Shown in pieces: positions 8,933-17,043 of a stretch of 64,000 nucleotides of DNA. The position numbers and the translations under genes are program-made. Source of the DNA: Novosphingobium mangrovisedimenti (GTDB lineage: Bacteria; Pseudomonadota; Alphaproteobacteria; Sphingomonadales; Sphingomonadaceae). The stretch spans positions 208,031-272,030 of the forward strand of contig NZ_JANZXA010000006.1 of assembly GCF_025153475.1 (NCBI RefSeq). Reading direction: 5' to 3'. Below the pieces are notes generated by a model. That model did no database searches and was not told the DNA's origin. It worked only from the letters and a program-made list of their open reading frames with translations. Position 1 is the stretch's first letter, and every line of letters starts with the position of its first letter.

Positions 8933-9855
8933 ATGCTGACCGCTGCCAGCCATCTGTCGGCCCTGGTCGTTGCCGCCTGGGGCATGGGTGTCGACAGCAC
9001 GGCCATGATCATCGAATGGGTCGCGCGGGGCCTGCCGCTTTCGGTTGTGCTGACCGCCGATACCGGGACCGAGCGCGAGGAAACCTACGCGTTCCTGCCC
9101 CTGTTCCAGCAATGGATGATCGCGGCATCGAGCATCATATGGTGCGCTACACGCCGCGCCGTTTCAAGCATTGGCCGCCTTATTTCACCTTGCTCGAAAA
9201 CTGCCTGACCAACGCGACGCTGCCTTCGATCAGCTTCGGCCGCCACTCTTGCAGCCAGAAGTGGAAGATCCAGCCGCAGGACCAGTGGGTGGCGCGCTGG
9301 AAACGCGCGCAGGATTGCTGGAGGCGTGGCGACAAGGTGGTGAAGCTTATCGGCTATGACGCTTCGCCCGCCGAAAGCCGCCGTTATGCTCACCGCGAAG
9401 GCCACGTCAGCGAACGCTTCGACTATCGCTATCCCCTGCGCGAGTGGGGCTGGGACCGGGCCCGCTGCGCCCAGCGCATCCGCGAGGAAGGTCTCCCCGT
9501 GCCGATCAAGTCGGCCTGCTGGCTCTGCGCTGCCCAGAAAGTCGACGAATTGCGCTCGCTCCCCCGCTGGTGTCTGCGTCTCATCGTGCTTGTCGAGGCC
9601 CGCGCGGCACCGCGCCTGCGCACGGTCGAGGGCCTATGGCGCTCATCGACCGCCGCGCGCCCAGGCTCGATGACCGCCTATATCCGCGACCAGGTCTTGC
9701 TCGATCCGGAAGAGATCGACGCGATTATCGTCGGCGCGCCGGTCGAGCTGGTCGATTTTCAACGCGTGGCCGCGGCCATTCCCGTCGAAGAGCGCCCGAT
9801 CATGCGCGACTGGATCGAGCGGTTCAATCGCGAGGCCACCAAGCTCGCGGCATGA
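8933..9855 (+). pseudogene. PAPS-reductase-like PP-loop protein, split by a -1 frameshift
   Basis: The 5' part (8933 to about 9118) encodes a PP-loop-like nucleotide-binding start, VVAAWGMGVDSTAM, and VLTADTGTEREETYAFLPLFQQWM. The rest of the family, from DRGIEHHMVRYTPRRFKHWP through CSQKWKIQP, the ACWLCAAQK cysteine pair and an alpha-helical tail, is in the -1 frame to 9855. The join is at TGGATG|ATCGC near 9118, where one missing G restores an uninterrupted protein of about 307 aa. No slippery heptamer or downstream structure suggests programmed shifting. It is either a genuine inactivation or a sequence error. The family is related to phosphoadenosine-phosphosulfate reductases and often sits on phages and plasmids. 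Confidence 0.75.
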
Positions 9856-9894
9856 TCGAAGTCGACAGTTTGGCCAAGTCCTCCCGATTTGCGA

Positions 9895-9914
9895 CCCGGA
9901 AGGAGAGGGGGTGG
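9895..9914 (+). promoter_or_regulatory. G-rich purine leader tract, copy 4
   Basis: CCCGGAAGGAGAGGGGGTGG lies 41 nt upstream of the ATG at 9956. It belongs to the same family of tracts as those at 526, 4951, 7239 and 11602. Confidence 0.4.
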
Positions 9915-9955
9915 CGCTGTGTGCCCGGAATTGCCGGGCAGCGATGGAGGACGCG

Positions 9956-10432
9956 ATGAAGATCGAACTGCGCCGGATCAACCACAACGCCAAACTGTCC
10001 GAAGAATCCAATGCCTATACCGCCGAGATCTGGATCGATGGCGAGCGTGCCTTCGATGCCCGCAATCAGGGGCAGGGCGGCTGCGATTTCTACCGCCAGA
10101 TCGGACGGTGGAGCGAGGCCGAGGTCAATGCATGGCTCAAGGCCAACCGCCCGGTCCGCACCTATCAGGGGCTGACCCTCGAACATGACCTCGAGGCCGA
10201 AGTCGGCGACCTGCTGGCGCGCGAACTCGAATATCGCCGGTTGAAGGGGCTGCTGCGCACCAATCTCGTCACGATCGAACGCGGCCAGGTCTTCCAATAC
10301 CCCTTGCGCAAGCGTCCGCTCGATCTCGTAGCGCGCGCGGTCACTGCCACCAACCGCCAGGCCGTGATCGTCAATGGCGCTCACGACGACGTGATCCGGC
10401 AAGCTCTCGCCATCCTTCTGGCTGCCGAATGA
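9956..10432 (+). CDS. Hypothetical 158-aa plasmid protein
   Basis: The ATG at 9956 has GGAGG at 9946-9950; an upstream GTG at 9911 falls within the G-rich leader and is less likely. The N-terminus, MKIELRRINHNAKLSEESNAYTAEIWIDGERAF, forms a probable beta sheet, followed by NQGQGGCDFYRQIGRW and helices. No catalytic motif is recognised. It lies between the two PP-loop genes, so a shared function with them is possible but unproven. Stop to next start is 28 nt. Confidence 0.65.
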   Translation: MKIELRRINHNAKLSEESNAYTAEIWIDGERAFDARNQGQGGCDFYRQIGRWSEAEVNAWLKANRPVRTYQGLTLEHDLEAEVGDLLARELEYRRLKGLLRTNLVTIERGQVFQYPLRKRPLDLVARAVTATNRQAVIVNGAHDDVIRQALAILLAAE

Positions 10433-10460
10433 TCCGCAACCTCGCAGCGGAGTAGCGCGG

Positions 10461-11603
10461 GTGAACATCCCCTTTTCTGTCGCGCGGCGAGTGCCCGGCG
10501 CGGACCCCGACGTCGCGATCGACGCTCCGGTTCTCGATGCCATCGCGGGCGGCGCCTGGTTTGCCTTCAGCCTTTCGGGCGGCAAGGATTCCACCGCAAG
10601 CGCGCAGGCAGCGAACGCCTTGCTCGACCTGTTCGGGCATCCCCGTTCGCGCCGGATCGCCATCCATGCCGATCTCGGCCGCGCCGAATGGCGTTCCACC
10701 CCCGCGACCGTCGCAGCGGTTGCGGGTCGCCTCGGTCTGCCGCTCGTCGTCGTGCGCCGCGGCGCCGGCGATATGGTCGCGCGCTGGGAACAACGTTTCG
10801 CCCGTGGATGCCGCCGCTACGAAAATCTCGAACTCTATCACCTGATCGGCCCGTGGTCCTCGGCCAGCCTTCGGTTCTGCACCTCGGAACTCAAGGCCCA
10901 GGTCATTGGACCCGAGCTGACACGCCGCTACCGGGGCGAGACGATTGTCTCGGTGATCGGCCTGCGCCGGGCCGAAAGCGCCGCGCGGCGTGGTACGCCG
11001 ATCTCGCGTCTCGACACCCGCTTCGCCAGGCCCGGAAATGCCTCGGGCACGCGTATGCTGAGCTGGTATCCGCTTGTCGACTGGTCGGAGCCGCAGGTCT
11101 TCGCCTGCCACGACCGGCACGGCTTGCCGCTTCACGAAGCCTATCGCTGCCATGGATCCACCAGACTGTCCTGCGCCTTCTGTGTCCTCGCTTCGGGCGC
11201 CGACCTCGCCGCCGCGAGCCGCGCCGCCGGCAATCTCGATCTTTACCGCCACCTGGTCGCGATGGAGGCGTCCTCCACCTTCTCGTTCCAGCCGGGACGG
11301 TGGCTGGCCGACGTGGCGCCGCATCTGCTGGCTCCGTCACTGGCGCGCGACATAGCTCTCGCCAAGCGCGACGCCGTCGCGCGCCGCGAAATCGAAGCGG
11401 CGATGCCACCGGCCCTACGGTTCGTGAAAGGCTGGCCGCCGCGATTGCCGACAATCGAGGAAGCAGGACGGATTGCCCTGGCGCGGACCCAACTGCTGGA
11501 GCGCCAAGACCTTGCGAACCATTTCCGGGATGCCCGCGCCGTCAGGCAGCGCTTCGCCGAACTCCTCGACGCAAGGCACAGGTTGCGCGTCTCTTCGCCA
11601 TGA
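10461..11603 (+). CDS. PP-loop ATP-pyrophosphatase / PAPS-reductase-like protein
   Basis: A 380-aa protein with a canonical PP-loop SGGKDST at about residues 39-45, which binds ATP or an adenylylated substrate in this superfamily. RFCTSELKAQVI and later SCAFCVLASGADL supply cysteines resembling those of PAPS reductases and DndC-like proteins. It has a GTG start at 10461, preceded by GCGGAG. No DndA, DndB, DndD or SspB relatives are visible nearby, so a phosphorothioation role is not supported directly. This copy is intact, unlike the relative at 8933, and may be the functional one. Substrate unknown. Confidence 0.8.
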   Translation: MNIPFSVARRVPGADPDVAIDAPVLDAIAGGAWFAFSLSGGKDSTASAQAANALLDLFGHPRSRRIAIHADLGRAEWRSTPATVAAVAGRLGLPLVVVRRGAGDMVARWEQRFARGCRRYENLELYHLIGPWSSASLRFCTSELKAQVIGPELTRRYRGETIVSVIGLRRAESAARRGTPISRLDTRFARPGNASGTRMLSWYPLVDWSEPQVFACHDRHGLPLHEAYRCHGSTRLSCAFCVLASGADLAAASRAAGNLDLYRHLVAMEASSTFSFQPGRWLADVAPHLLAPSLARDIALAKRDAVARREIEAAMPPALRFVKGWPPRLPTIEEAGRIALARTQLLERQDLANHFRDARAVRQRFAELLDARHRLRVSSP

Positions 11604-11626
11604 GGGGGAGGGGGTAGGGCGGATAG
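11602..11626 (+). promoter_or_regulatory. G-rich purine leader tract, copy 5
   Basis: GAGGGGGAGGGGGTAGGGCG plus GATAG, lying 41 nt before the GHKL ATPase start and overlapping the stop codon of the PP-loop gene. It contains three runs of three or more G and is the strongest G-quadruplex candidate of the five. Confidence 0.4.
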
Positions 11627-11667
11627 GACGGTGCGGAATTGGTTGCACCGGTATTGCGGAGCGCGCC

Positions 11668-13359
11668 ATGTCCCTTCCTGCCACAATCCACACCTCGGTC
11701 GGTCAATCGCTGCTGGGCAAGATCACCAGATTCTTCAACAACGGCGTGTCGGATGTCCTCGTCGAGGCGCTCCAGAATTCGCGCCGAGCCGGCGCCAGCC
11801 GCGTCGAGATCGATACCATCAATGTTGGCGGCCGCGCCATCCTCGTTATCCGCGACGACGGCATCGGTGTCGATGATCCGGCCAAGCTGGTGACGCTGGG
11901 CGACTCAGGCTGGGACGCGGCCATCGCCCACCGTGAAGACCCGGCGGGCATGGGCGTGTTCAGCCTAGCGGGGCGCCGCGTCGAGATACGCTCCCATGCG
12001 CGGGGCGCCGACCATGGTTGGCGGGTCGTCATTCCGCCCGAAGCCTGGGAGACAGGCGCCGCCCTGGCTGTCGAGCCCTGGGAGATCGACTTCGGCACGG
12101 AAATCCGTATCGACATGCCCGAGGCATGGATCGCCGATCTCGCCAATGCTGCGGCCAATGCAGCCCGGCATTACCCGCTTCCGGTGCTGTTCAAGGGTGA
12201 GCAACTCAAGCGGACCGATTTTCTCGCCGGAGCCGTGCGTGTCGAGGGGTGGCACGGGTGCCGCATCGGCATCTTCCACGATCGCGGACACATTCCCTCC
12301 AGCTATCCGCGCATCAATTTTCACGGCCTCACGGTCTCCTGCCCCATGCCGAGCATCAGCGAGGTCGACGCCAGCGAAACCTGGCATGTGCGGGTGGACA
12401 TCGCCGATGCCCCGGCGCTGCAGCTCGTTCTCCCGGCCCGCAAGGAAATGGTCCAGAACGCGGCGCTCGAGCACTTGGGCGAGGCCGCCGAGCGGGCGAT
12501 CTTCCGCACGATCGCCCAAACCGGTCGGCATCGTCTGGCCCGTGCACAATGGCTGCGCGCCCGGGAACTTGCTGTCGACCTCCCCGAAGCCGAAGCTTGG
12601 CTGTTGGCCTGGTTTCCGCGCACCGCCGATGGCGAGGGCATGCCGGACGGCGAGCGCGTCGCCGCCGTACCGATGGTGCTGGTCCCCGACGCCGAGCCGC
12701 CAATCGAGCAATGCGCGGCCCGTGTCTTGCGATCGGGGGAGGCTCTGGGCGGTACGCTGGTTCGCGAGGTCTCCGAGTTCGAGGGATATGGCTGGTATGA
12801 CGCCCTGCCGCGCATATCGGACCTGTCGTTCCGGTTCGAGACGGATAGGGGCACATTCCGCTACGAGGAAGGGCGTACGCTCCCCGACACAGTCCAATCG
12901 GGATACGTGGCGGCAATTGCACTCGACGTCACGGTCAACCCGTCGCGAGACGGAACCGACGCCGCCGTATGCCATTCCATGCCTGCCGACGTCCTGATTG
13001 CGCCCGATGACGGTTGGTCGGCCGACCTCGAAGAAACCGTGATCCTGCTGTCGCCCGGTTGCGCGATTGCACCCAACGACCTGGCCGATCTGCTGGAAGA
13101 CACCTGCTTTTGCGCGCGGGATGATGTCGATGACGACAGCTGGTCCACCCAGCAACGCAATTTCCAGATGCAGGCACGGCAGATCGCCAACGCCCTGCTC
13201 CTGGGTGAAGACGCGGCGATCCTCGAGCGTATCCGCGACATCGTTCACGACGAGATCGGTTGGCTCATTCCCGCCGGACGGCAGGTGTCGATGGTTGCTG
13301 GTGGTGGCCAGGTGGAACTTGCTTTCGCGAATGCAGCGACTGTGTCCGCATCGGGCTAG
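11668..13359 (+). CDS. GHKL (Hsp90/histidine-kinase fold) ATPase, function unknown
   Basis: A 563-aa protein. Its N-terminal ~110 residues carry the Bergerat ATP-binding motifs: N box EALQNSRRAGA (residues 33-43), G1 box DDGIGVDD (63-70), a GDSGWD segment near 78 and G2-like GMGVFSL (94-100). There is no histidine phosphoacceptor domain, no MutL or TopVI signature and no membrane segment, so it is not an ordinary sensor kinase. The remaining ~450 residues are of unrecognised fold. ATG 11668 was chosen over upstream in-frame starts because the family-like sequence begins there (MSLPATIHTSVGQSLL). Its place beside PP-loop genes and a toxin-antitoxin pair is compatible with a defence or counter-defence role; that is inference. 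Confidence 0.75.
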   Translation: MSLPATIHTSVGQSLLGKITRFFNNGVSDVLVEALQNSRRAGASRVEIDTINVGGRAILVIRDDGIGVDDPAKLVTLGDSGWDAAIAHREDPAGMGVFSLAGRRVEIRSHARGADHGWRVVIPPEAWETGAALAVEPWEIDFGTEIRIDMPEAWIADLANAAANAARHYPLPVLFKGEQLKRTDFLAGAVRVEGWHGCRIGIFHDRGHIPSSYPRINFHGLTVSCPMPSISEVDASETWHVRVDIADAPALQLVLPARKEMVQNAALEHLGEAAERAIFRTIAQTGRHRLARAQWLRARELAVDLPEAEAWLLAWFPRTADGEGMPDGERVAAVPMVLVPDAEPPIEQCAARVLRSGEALGGTLVREVSEFEGYGWYDALPRISDLSFRFETDRGTFRYEEGRTLPDTVQSGYVAAIALDVTVNPSRDGTDAAVCHSMPADVLIAPDDGWSADLEETVILLSPGCAIAPNDLADLLEDTCFCARDDVDDDSWSTQQRNFQMQARQIANALLLGEDAAILERIRDIVHDEIGWLIPAGRQVSMVAGGGQVELAFANAATVSASG

Positions 13360-13451
13360 CTGGAACACCCACGGCCGTGGCTATCCGCTGACCACATCTT
13401 CGGTCTACGCGACGAATTCATTGCGCCGATGGGCGTGGACGAGCCTTGAAA

Positions 13452-13469
13452 ATGTGCATATTATGTGCA
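13452..13469 (+). promoter_or_regulatory. Direct repeat ATGTGCA x2, candidate operator of the Xre/RES operon
   Basis: ATGTGCA at 13452-13458 and 13463-13469 are spaced 11 bp start to start, one helical turn, and end 26 nt before the antitoxin ATG. The AT-rich stretch between ATGTGCA copies could overlap a -10 element. Xre-type antitoxins usually autoregulate through such repeats. Confidence 0.4.
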
Positions 13470-13495
13470 AATACTCTTGGTCAAAGGAGGTAACC

Positions 13496-13885
13496 ATGAA
13501 CGCTGTATCGATGGAGCGGCGCACCACTGCCATATCGGGGTTCGTCGAAAGCCTGCAAGAGCCGCGCACGCCCTATATCTCGCCCAAGCGGTTTTCCGCC
13601 GCATTGGGGGTACAGGTCGCGGGTCTCGCCAATCTGGCCGGAGTTCACCGCAATACCTTGCGCAACCCGGCTTCGGAACGTCTGCAGGACAAGCTTCGCG
13701 AGATGGTGAGGGTCATTTCCGCAGCCGCCACGCTGACCGGTGACGTGTCGAAGGCGATCTTCTGGTATCGCAACGAGCCGATCGCCGATTACGATCACAA
13801 GACCGCCGCCGAACTTGTCGCTGAGGGCCATTCCGACGCGGTGATGGCGCATCTGCGCGATCTTGAGAACGGCGCCAGCGGGTGA
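13496..13885 (+). CDS. Xre/MbcA/ParS-family antitoxin of a RES toxin pair
   Basis: A 129-aa protein with an ideal ribosome site, AAAGGAGG, 7 nt upstream of the ATG. The middle carries an HTH-like segment (VQVAGLANLAGVHRNTLR) and the C-terminus the ParS/DUF2384-type toxin-binding domain, recognisable from DVSKAIFWYRNEPIADYDHKTAAELVAEG. In known RES-Xre pairs this domain blocks the toxin active site. It overlaps the toxin start by 4 nt (GTGA), a typical coupling in the family. Autoregulation through the ATGTGCA repeats upstream is likely. Confidence 0.85.
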   Translation: MNAVSMERRTTAISGFVESLQEPRTPYISPKRFSAALGVQVAGLANLAGVHRNTLRNPASERLQDKLREMVRVISAAATLTGDVSKAIFWYRNEPIADYDHKTAAELVAEGHSDAVMAHLRDLENGASG

Positions 13886-14409
13886 AGATCGCCACGCTTG
13901 GTCCCGATGACGTCTTCTACCGCTACCTCACCCCCAAATGGGCCTACGTGCCTTTGAGCGGTGCGGGCGCGGCGGCCGAAGGCGGTCGTTTCAATCGCAT
14001 CGGCGTCGAAGCGCTTTATCTCGCCCGAGCCCCGCAAACCGCTTTGGAAGAGTACCGGCAGGATTCATCGCTCGTCCCGCCGGCGATGTTGGCGAGCTAT
14101 ATCCTTTCGGTCGACGGCGTCGTTGATCTGTCGGGCGGCTATGACCCCGCTCATTGGGCGGACGGATGGGCGGAGTGGGACTGCTCCTGGCGGCGGATGC
14201 TCCGGATCGACAAGGTGACGCCGCCCTCCTGGATATTGGCGGATCAGGTCATTTCCGCCGGCCACAAGGGCATTCTCTTTCCCTCGATCCGGCATCCGGG
14301 TGGGACCAATCTCGTGATCTTCAATTCCAATCTGACAGCTGACGATCGGCTGGGGGTTCACGATCCCGACGGACGCCTGCCCAAGGATCAGTCTTCCTGG
14401 CCAAACTGA
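13882..14409 (+). CDS. RES-domain NAD-degrading toxin
   Basis: A 175-aa RES-family protein with a GTG start overlapping the antitoxin stop. Known RES toxins (ParT, MbcT, Res) are ADP-ribosyltransferase-like enzymes that degrade or phosphorolyse NAD+. Visible family features are FYRYLTPKWAYVPLSG with GGRFNRIGVEALYLA (Arg and Tyr of the RES signature), TALEEYRQ (conserved Glu), and a late region with GILFPSIRHPGGTNLVIFN. The length is normal. The pair is typical of plasmid or island stabilisation modules. Confidence 0.88.
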   Translation: MKIATLGPDDVFYRYLTPKWAYVPLSGAGAAAEGGRFNRIGVEALYLARAPQTALEEYRQDSSLVPPAMLASYILSVDGVVDLSGGYDPAHWADGWAEWDCSWRRMLRIDKVTPPSWILADQVISAGHKGILFPSIRHPGGTNLVIFNSNLTADDRLGVHDPDGRLPKDQSSWPN

Positions 14410-14461
14410 TCGCTCGCGAGCCGATCGTCGCCCTGCTCGCCATCCTATCTGGAGATGCAAC

Positions 14462-14668
14462 ATGCCCTACGCGGAGCTTGAGCCATTGCTGTCCCCACGA
14501 CGCCAGCGGCTCGCGTCGTTCGAGCACGCATACGCAGTCGCGCTAAGAAAGCGTGGGCAAAGCGGCAGGAGCCAATTCATCGTGAGAACAGGCAATCCGG
14601 TTCAGCCGTTCCGTACGACCAGCCGAGCACCCCAACGGGACGAGCAAATCCTGGCGCTGGTCGCCTGA
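14462..14668 (+). CDS. Possible small basic protein, 68 aa
   Basis: The ATG at 14462 has GGAG 8 nt upstream (ATCTGGAGATGCAAC). The product, MPYAELEPLLSPRRQRLASF..., is basic and begins with a plausible amphipathic helix. No family was recognised. It lies alone between the RES toxin and the next large gene, and third-position GC is lower than in its neighbours, so it could be spurious. Confidence 0.3.
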   Translation: MPYAELEPLLSPRRQRLASFEHAYAVALRKRGQSGRSQFIVRTGNPVQPFRTTSRAPQRDEQILALVA

Positions 14669-14834
14669 TATCCTGCGTACAATCGGGAGATGCGCTGCCC
14701 ACATGCTGCTGGCCGGAATAGACTGCCAAGACCATGTGTAGTCGCCAACAGCGTGGGGCCGGGATCGTCACCATCCGATGGACCACTCAGCCAACCTGTT
14801 GCGAAATGTCCTTCCCGTGAGGAAAACCCGTTCA

Positions 14835-16214
14835 ATGTCCAAGACCAAAGCCACCTACGATATTGCCGGTCTCATCAAATATGCCGACCGCTCACCCTGG
14901 GCCGAAGCAATGGACGAGACCTTGTCCGCTCATCTTGGCCCAGTCCTGGAAGATGCCGGGCTCGATCCCGAGGCGCTTTTCGACCGGATCGGGTCGCATT
15001 GGGAAGGAAACCTCTGGGGCTGCGCCTTCGAGGATCTGCTGACACAAGAGATCGGACCCGACGGGCTCAACCTGGTCGAGGACTACCTCAAGCGCCGGGG
15101 CTGGAACGAGAAGGCACCCAGCAAGGCTTATATGCGGGCGCTGCGCCATTCGGTGATGTCGCTCTACGAAGTGAGCGAGGTCGTCCCGGGCCAGTCGATG
15201 AAGCTGCGCGACCTGCTGCGAGATGCCGAACCCGTCACCGTGCATGAGCGGAGCGCGACACAGACGCTGGTCAACTGGGACCGCATCGCCGCACGGGTCG
15301 TCGAAGTGCGCGCAACCCATGGTATTTCGGGCGCACTGCTGTCGTTCGGACCGGAAGCCAGCGCCGAACTGATCGCGGCCTTTGCGCGGCTTTCCGCATC
15401 TCCCGATCCGGACGCCGGCTTCGACGTGACCGATCGCGACCAGTTGCTGCGCCACACTGCCCCGCTGTTCACCGCCATGTGGCTGCGGGACTGTCTTGGT
15501 GCCTCGGCCAGATCCGGCTTGCCCGAACTGGTCAATGCCGATGGAGAGGACGTGGTGTTTCACCGCATCGTCTTTCCCATCGCCAAGGGGGCGACCCAAA
15601 GGGACATCGCGCAAAGGCTGGATGCGATCGCCGATCTCGAAACCGCCGGTCCCAAATTCTGGAACTGGCTCTTACGTGCTGGTGGGAACAGGCGAACGCG
15701 CGCCGTTCCGACCGGCAGCCAGCGCATTACCAGCACCATGGACGATGGCACGCCGGTGTTCGGCACGATCGCGCTGGAAGGCCGGCGTGTGGCCATCGAG
15801 GTCAACAGCGCCGAACGGGCCGAGAGCGCCAGGATGCAGTTGTCGCATTGGCTGGATGCCCTGGTGGGTACTCCGCTGACCGAAATCCGCACACTGGAGC
15901 AGATGCTGAACGACGACGCTCACCATGGCCCGCATCAGGAAGAGCCGGAACTCGACCCGCAGGACATGGAGCGTATCGTCCACGCCATGCTCGACCGCGA
16001 ATATGCCAGCGCGCTGGATGAGCCGGTTCCCATGCTGGGCGGCAAGACCCCGCGCGCGCTTGCCCGCACCAAGGCTGGCCGCACGAAAGTCGCTGAATGG
16101 CTTAAATATCTGGAGCATGGCACAGCGAGGACGCAGGGCTCATGCGATCCCATGGCCAGCTACGACTTCTCATGGATGTGGGCGGAACTGGGTATTGCGG
16201 ACCTGCGGAAATGA
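14835..16214 (+). CDS. Hypothetical 459-aa protein with ParS-like C-terminal motif
   Basis: ATG 14835 was chosen after GTGAGGAAAACCC; an in-frame ATG at 14778 would add 19 residues. The bulk is a helical domain of unknown family, starting MSKTKATYDIAGLIKYADRS. The C-terminus has PMLGGKTPRALARTKAGRTK followed by VAEWLKYLE, which matches the pattern of MbcA/ParS/Xre-antitoxin C-termini and of tails found in some SEC-C proteins. No cysteine zinc cluster is visible. Its place just after a RES toxin-antitoxin pair makes a link to toxin control conceivable, but no RES gene is adjacent downstream. Confidence 0.6.
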   Translation: MSKTKATYDIAGLIKYADRSPWAEAMDETLSAHLGPVLEDAGLDPEALFDRIGSHWEGNLWGCAFEDLLTQEIGPDGLNLVEDYLKRRGWNEKAPSKAYMRALRHSVMSLYEVSEVVPGQSMKLRDLLRDAEPVTVHERSATQTLVNWDRIAARVVEVRATHGISGALLSFGPEASAELIAAFARLSASPDPDAGFDVTDRDQLLRHTAPLFTAMWLRDCLGASARSGLPELVNADGEDVVFHRIVFPIAKGATQRDIAQRLDAIADLETAGPKFWNWLLRAGGNRRTRAVPTGSQRITSTMDDGTPVFGTIALEGRRVAIEVNSAERAESARMQLSHWLDALVGTPLTEIRTLEQMLNDDAHHGPHQEEPELDPQDMERIVHAMLDREYASALDEPVPMLGGKTPRALARTKAGRTKVAEWLKYLEHGTARTQGSCDPMASYDFSWMWAELGIADLRK

Positions 16215-16330
16215 AGTCGGTTGGGAGTCCCGCAACCGCATGATCCCGGTCTTCGCCCGTTATGTGAACGGGCAGGATTGGCCTGAATTCAGCTTGACCG
16301 GCATGGCCGGCCAGCTCGAAGCAGTAAACA

Positions 16331-16831
16331 ATGCGCCTTCTCGACGACCTTGCCGCCCGGCGGGCATTGTACGGCCGCCCGCTTGCGACCATGCCCGACG
16401 TGCTTCTCATCGACATTCCGCCCGTCTACGCGTCACCGAGCCTCCCTCTGGGGCGCTATTACCCCGTGATCCTCGAGACCGACGCTGAATATGCGGAAAT
16501 AACGGCCTTCCTCGCAATGGAACGATCGCGCCTAGTCGTGCCCGACCTGTTCGATCATCGTCTTTCCGCGCTTCGAGCCGATGACATCGTCGTCGCTCGT
16601 TACCCGCCGCCCCGTCCGGAATGGCCCTGGCTGATGCTTTGTCGCTGGCCTGCGGACTATGCGATAATGGTCCCGGCACAGGACGAACATTTCGCCCGCG
16701 GTGCCTACACCAGCGAGGCCTTCGAGACACTCGATGATCTCGTCCAGGCCGAAGCCCGACTGGTCGAGACGCTGGGCTCGCACCGGCCGGTGCATCTGGC
16801 CGTTCTGCCCGAGACGTTGGGAACTGCCTGA
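16331..16831 (+). CDS. Hypothetical 166-aa protein
   Basis: The ATG at 16331 follows AAGCAGTAAACA, with no good Shine-Dalgarno. The sequence, MRLLDDLAARRALYGRPLAT..., continues with DVLLIDIPPVYASPSLPLGRYYPVILET and a Trp/Arg/Pro-rich centre (YPPPRPEWPWLMLCRWP). No domain was recognised. The third-position GC bias of the frame supports coding. It follows the 459-aa gene by 116 nt and points toward the minus-strand PemK gene. Confidence 0.6.
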   Translation: MRLLDDLAARRALYGRPLATMPDVLLIDIPPVYASPSLPLGRYYPVILETDAEYAEITAFLAMERSRLVVPDLFDHRLSALRADDIVVARYPPPRPEWPWLMLCRWPADYAIMVPAQDEHFARGAYTSEAFETLDDLVQAEARLVETLGSHRPVHLAVLPETLGTA

Positions 16832-16909
16832 GCGGAGCGTTGCCGGGCTGGAGCCAATATGCACTGGCCTGCGAAGACCCGATTTCTCCCGGTCCATCCT
16901 GCAGTTGCC

Positions 16910-16950
16910 TGAGCCCCAAAAAACCAAAGGCAGCCCTTTCGGACTGCCTT
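16910..16950 (-). terminator. Intrinsic terminator of the PemK operon
   Basis: Read on the minus strand, the AAGGCAG...CTGCCTT stem (7 bp, plus two inner G-C pairs across a C-A mismatch) is followed by TGGTTTTTTGGGG, so a U run follows the hairpin in that direction. It lies 94 nt beyond the PemK stop. On the plus strand it could also stop read-through from the 16331 gene, though no T run follows there. Confidence 0.65.
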
Positions 16951-17043
16951 GGCATTTAGTTCCCTTGCGGGAAACGGACACTCCTGAGGGAGGCCGCCTG
17001 TGCTCCCCATATAGGTGTCAGGGTATGAACATGCAATTAAAAA

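Noticed and set aside
9110..9130. Programmed -1 frameshift in the first PP-loop gene
   Set aside because: No slippery heptamer such as A AAA AAG or pseudoknot is visible at the junction; a one-base loss is simpler.
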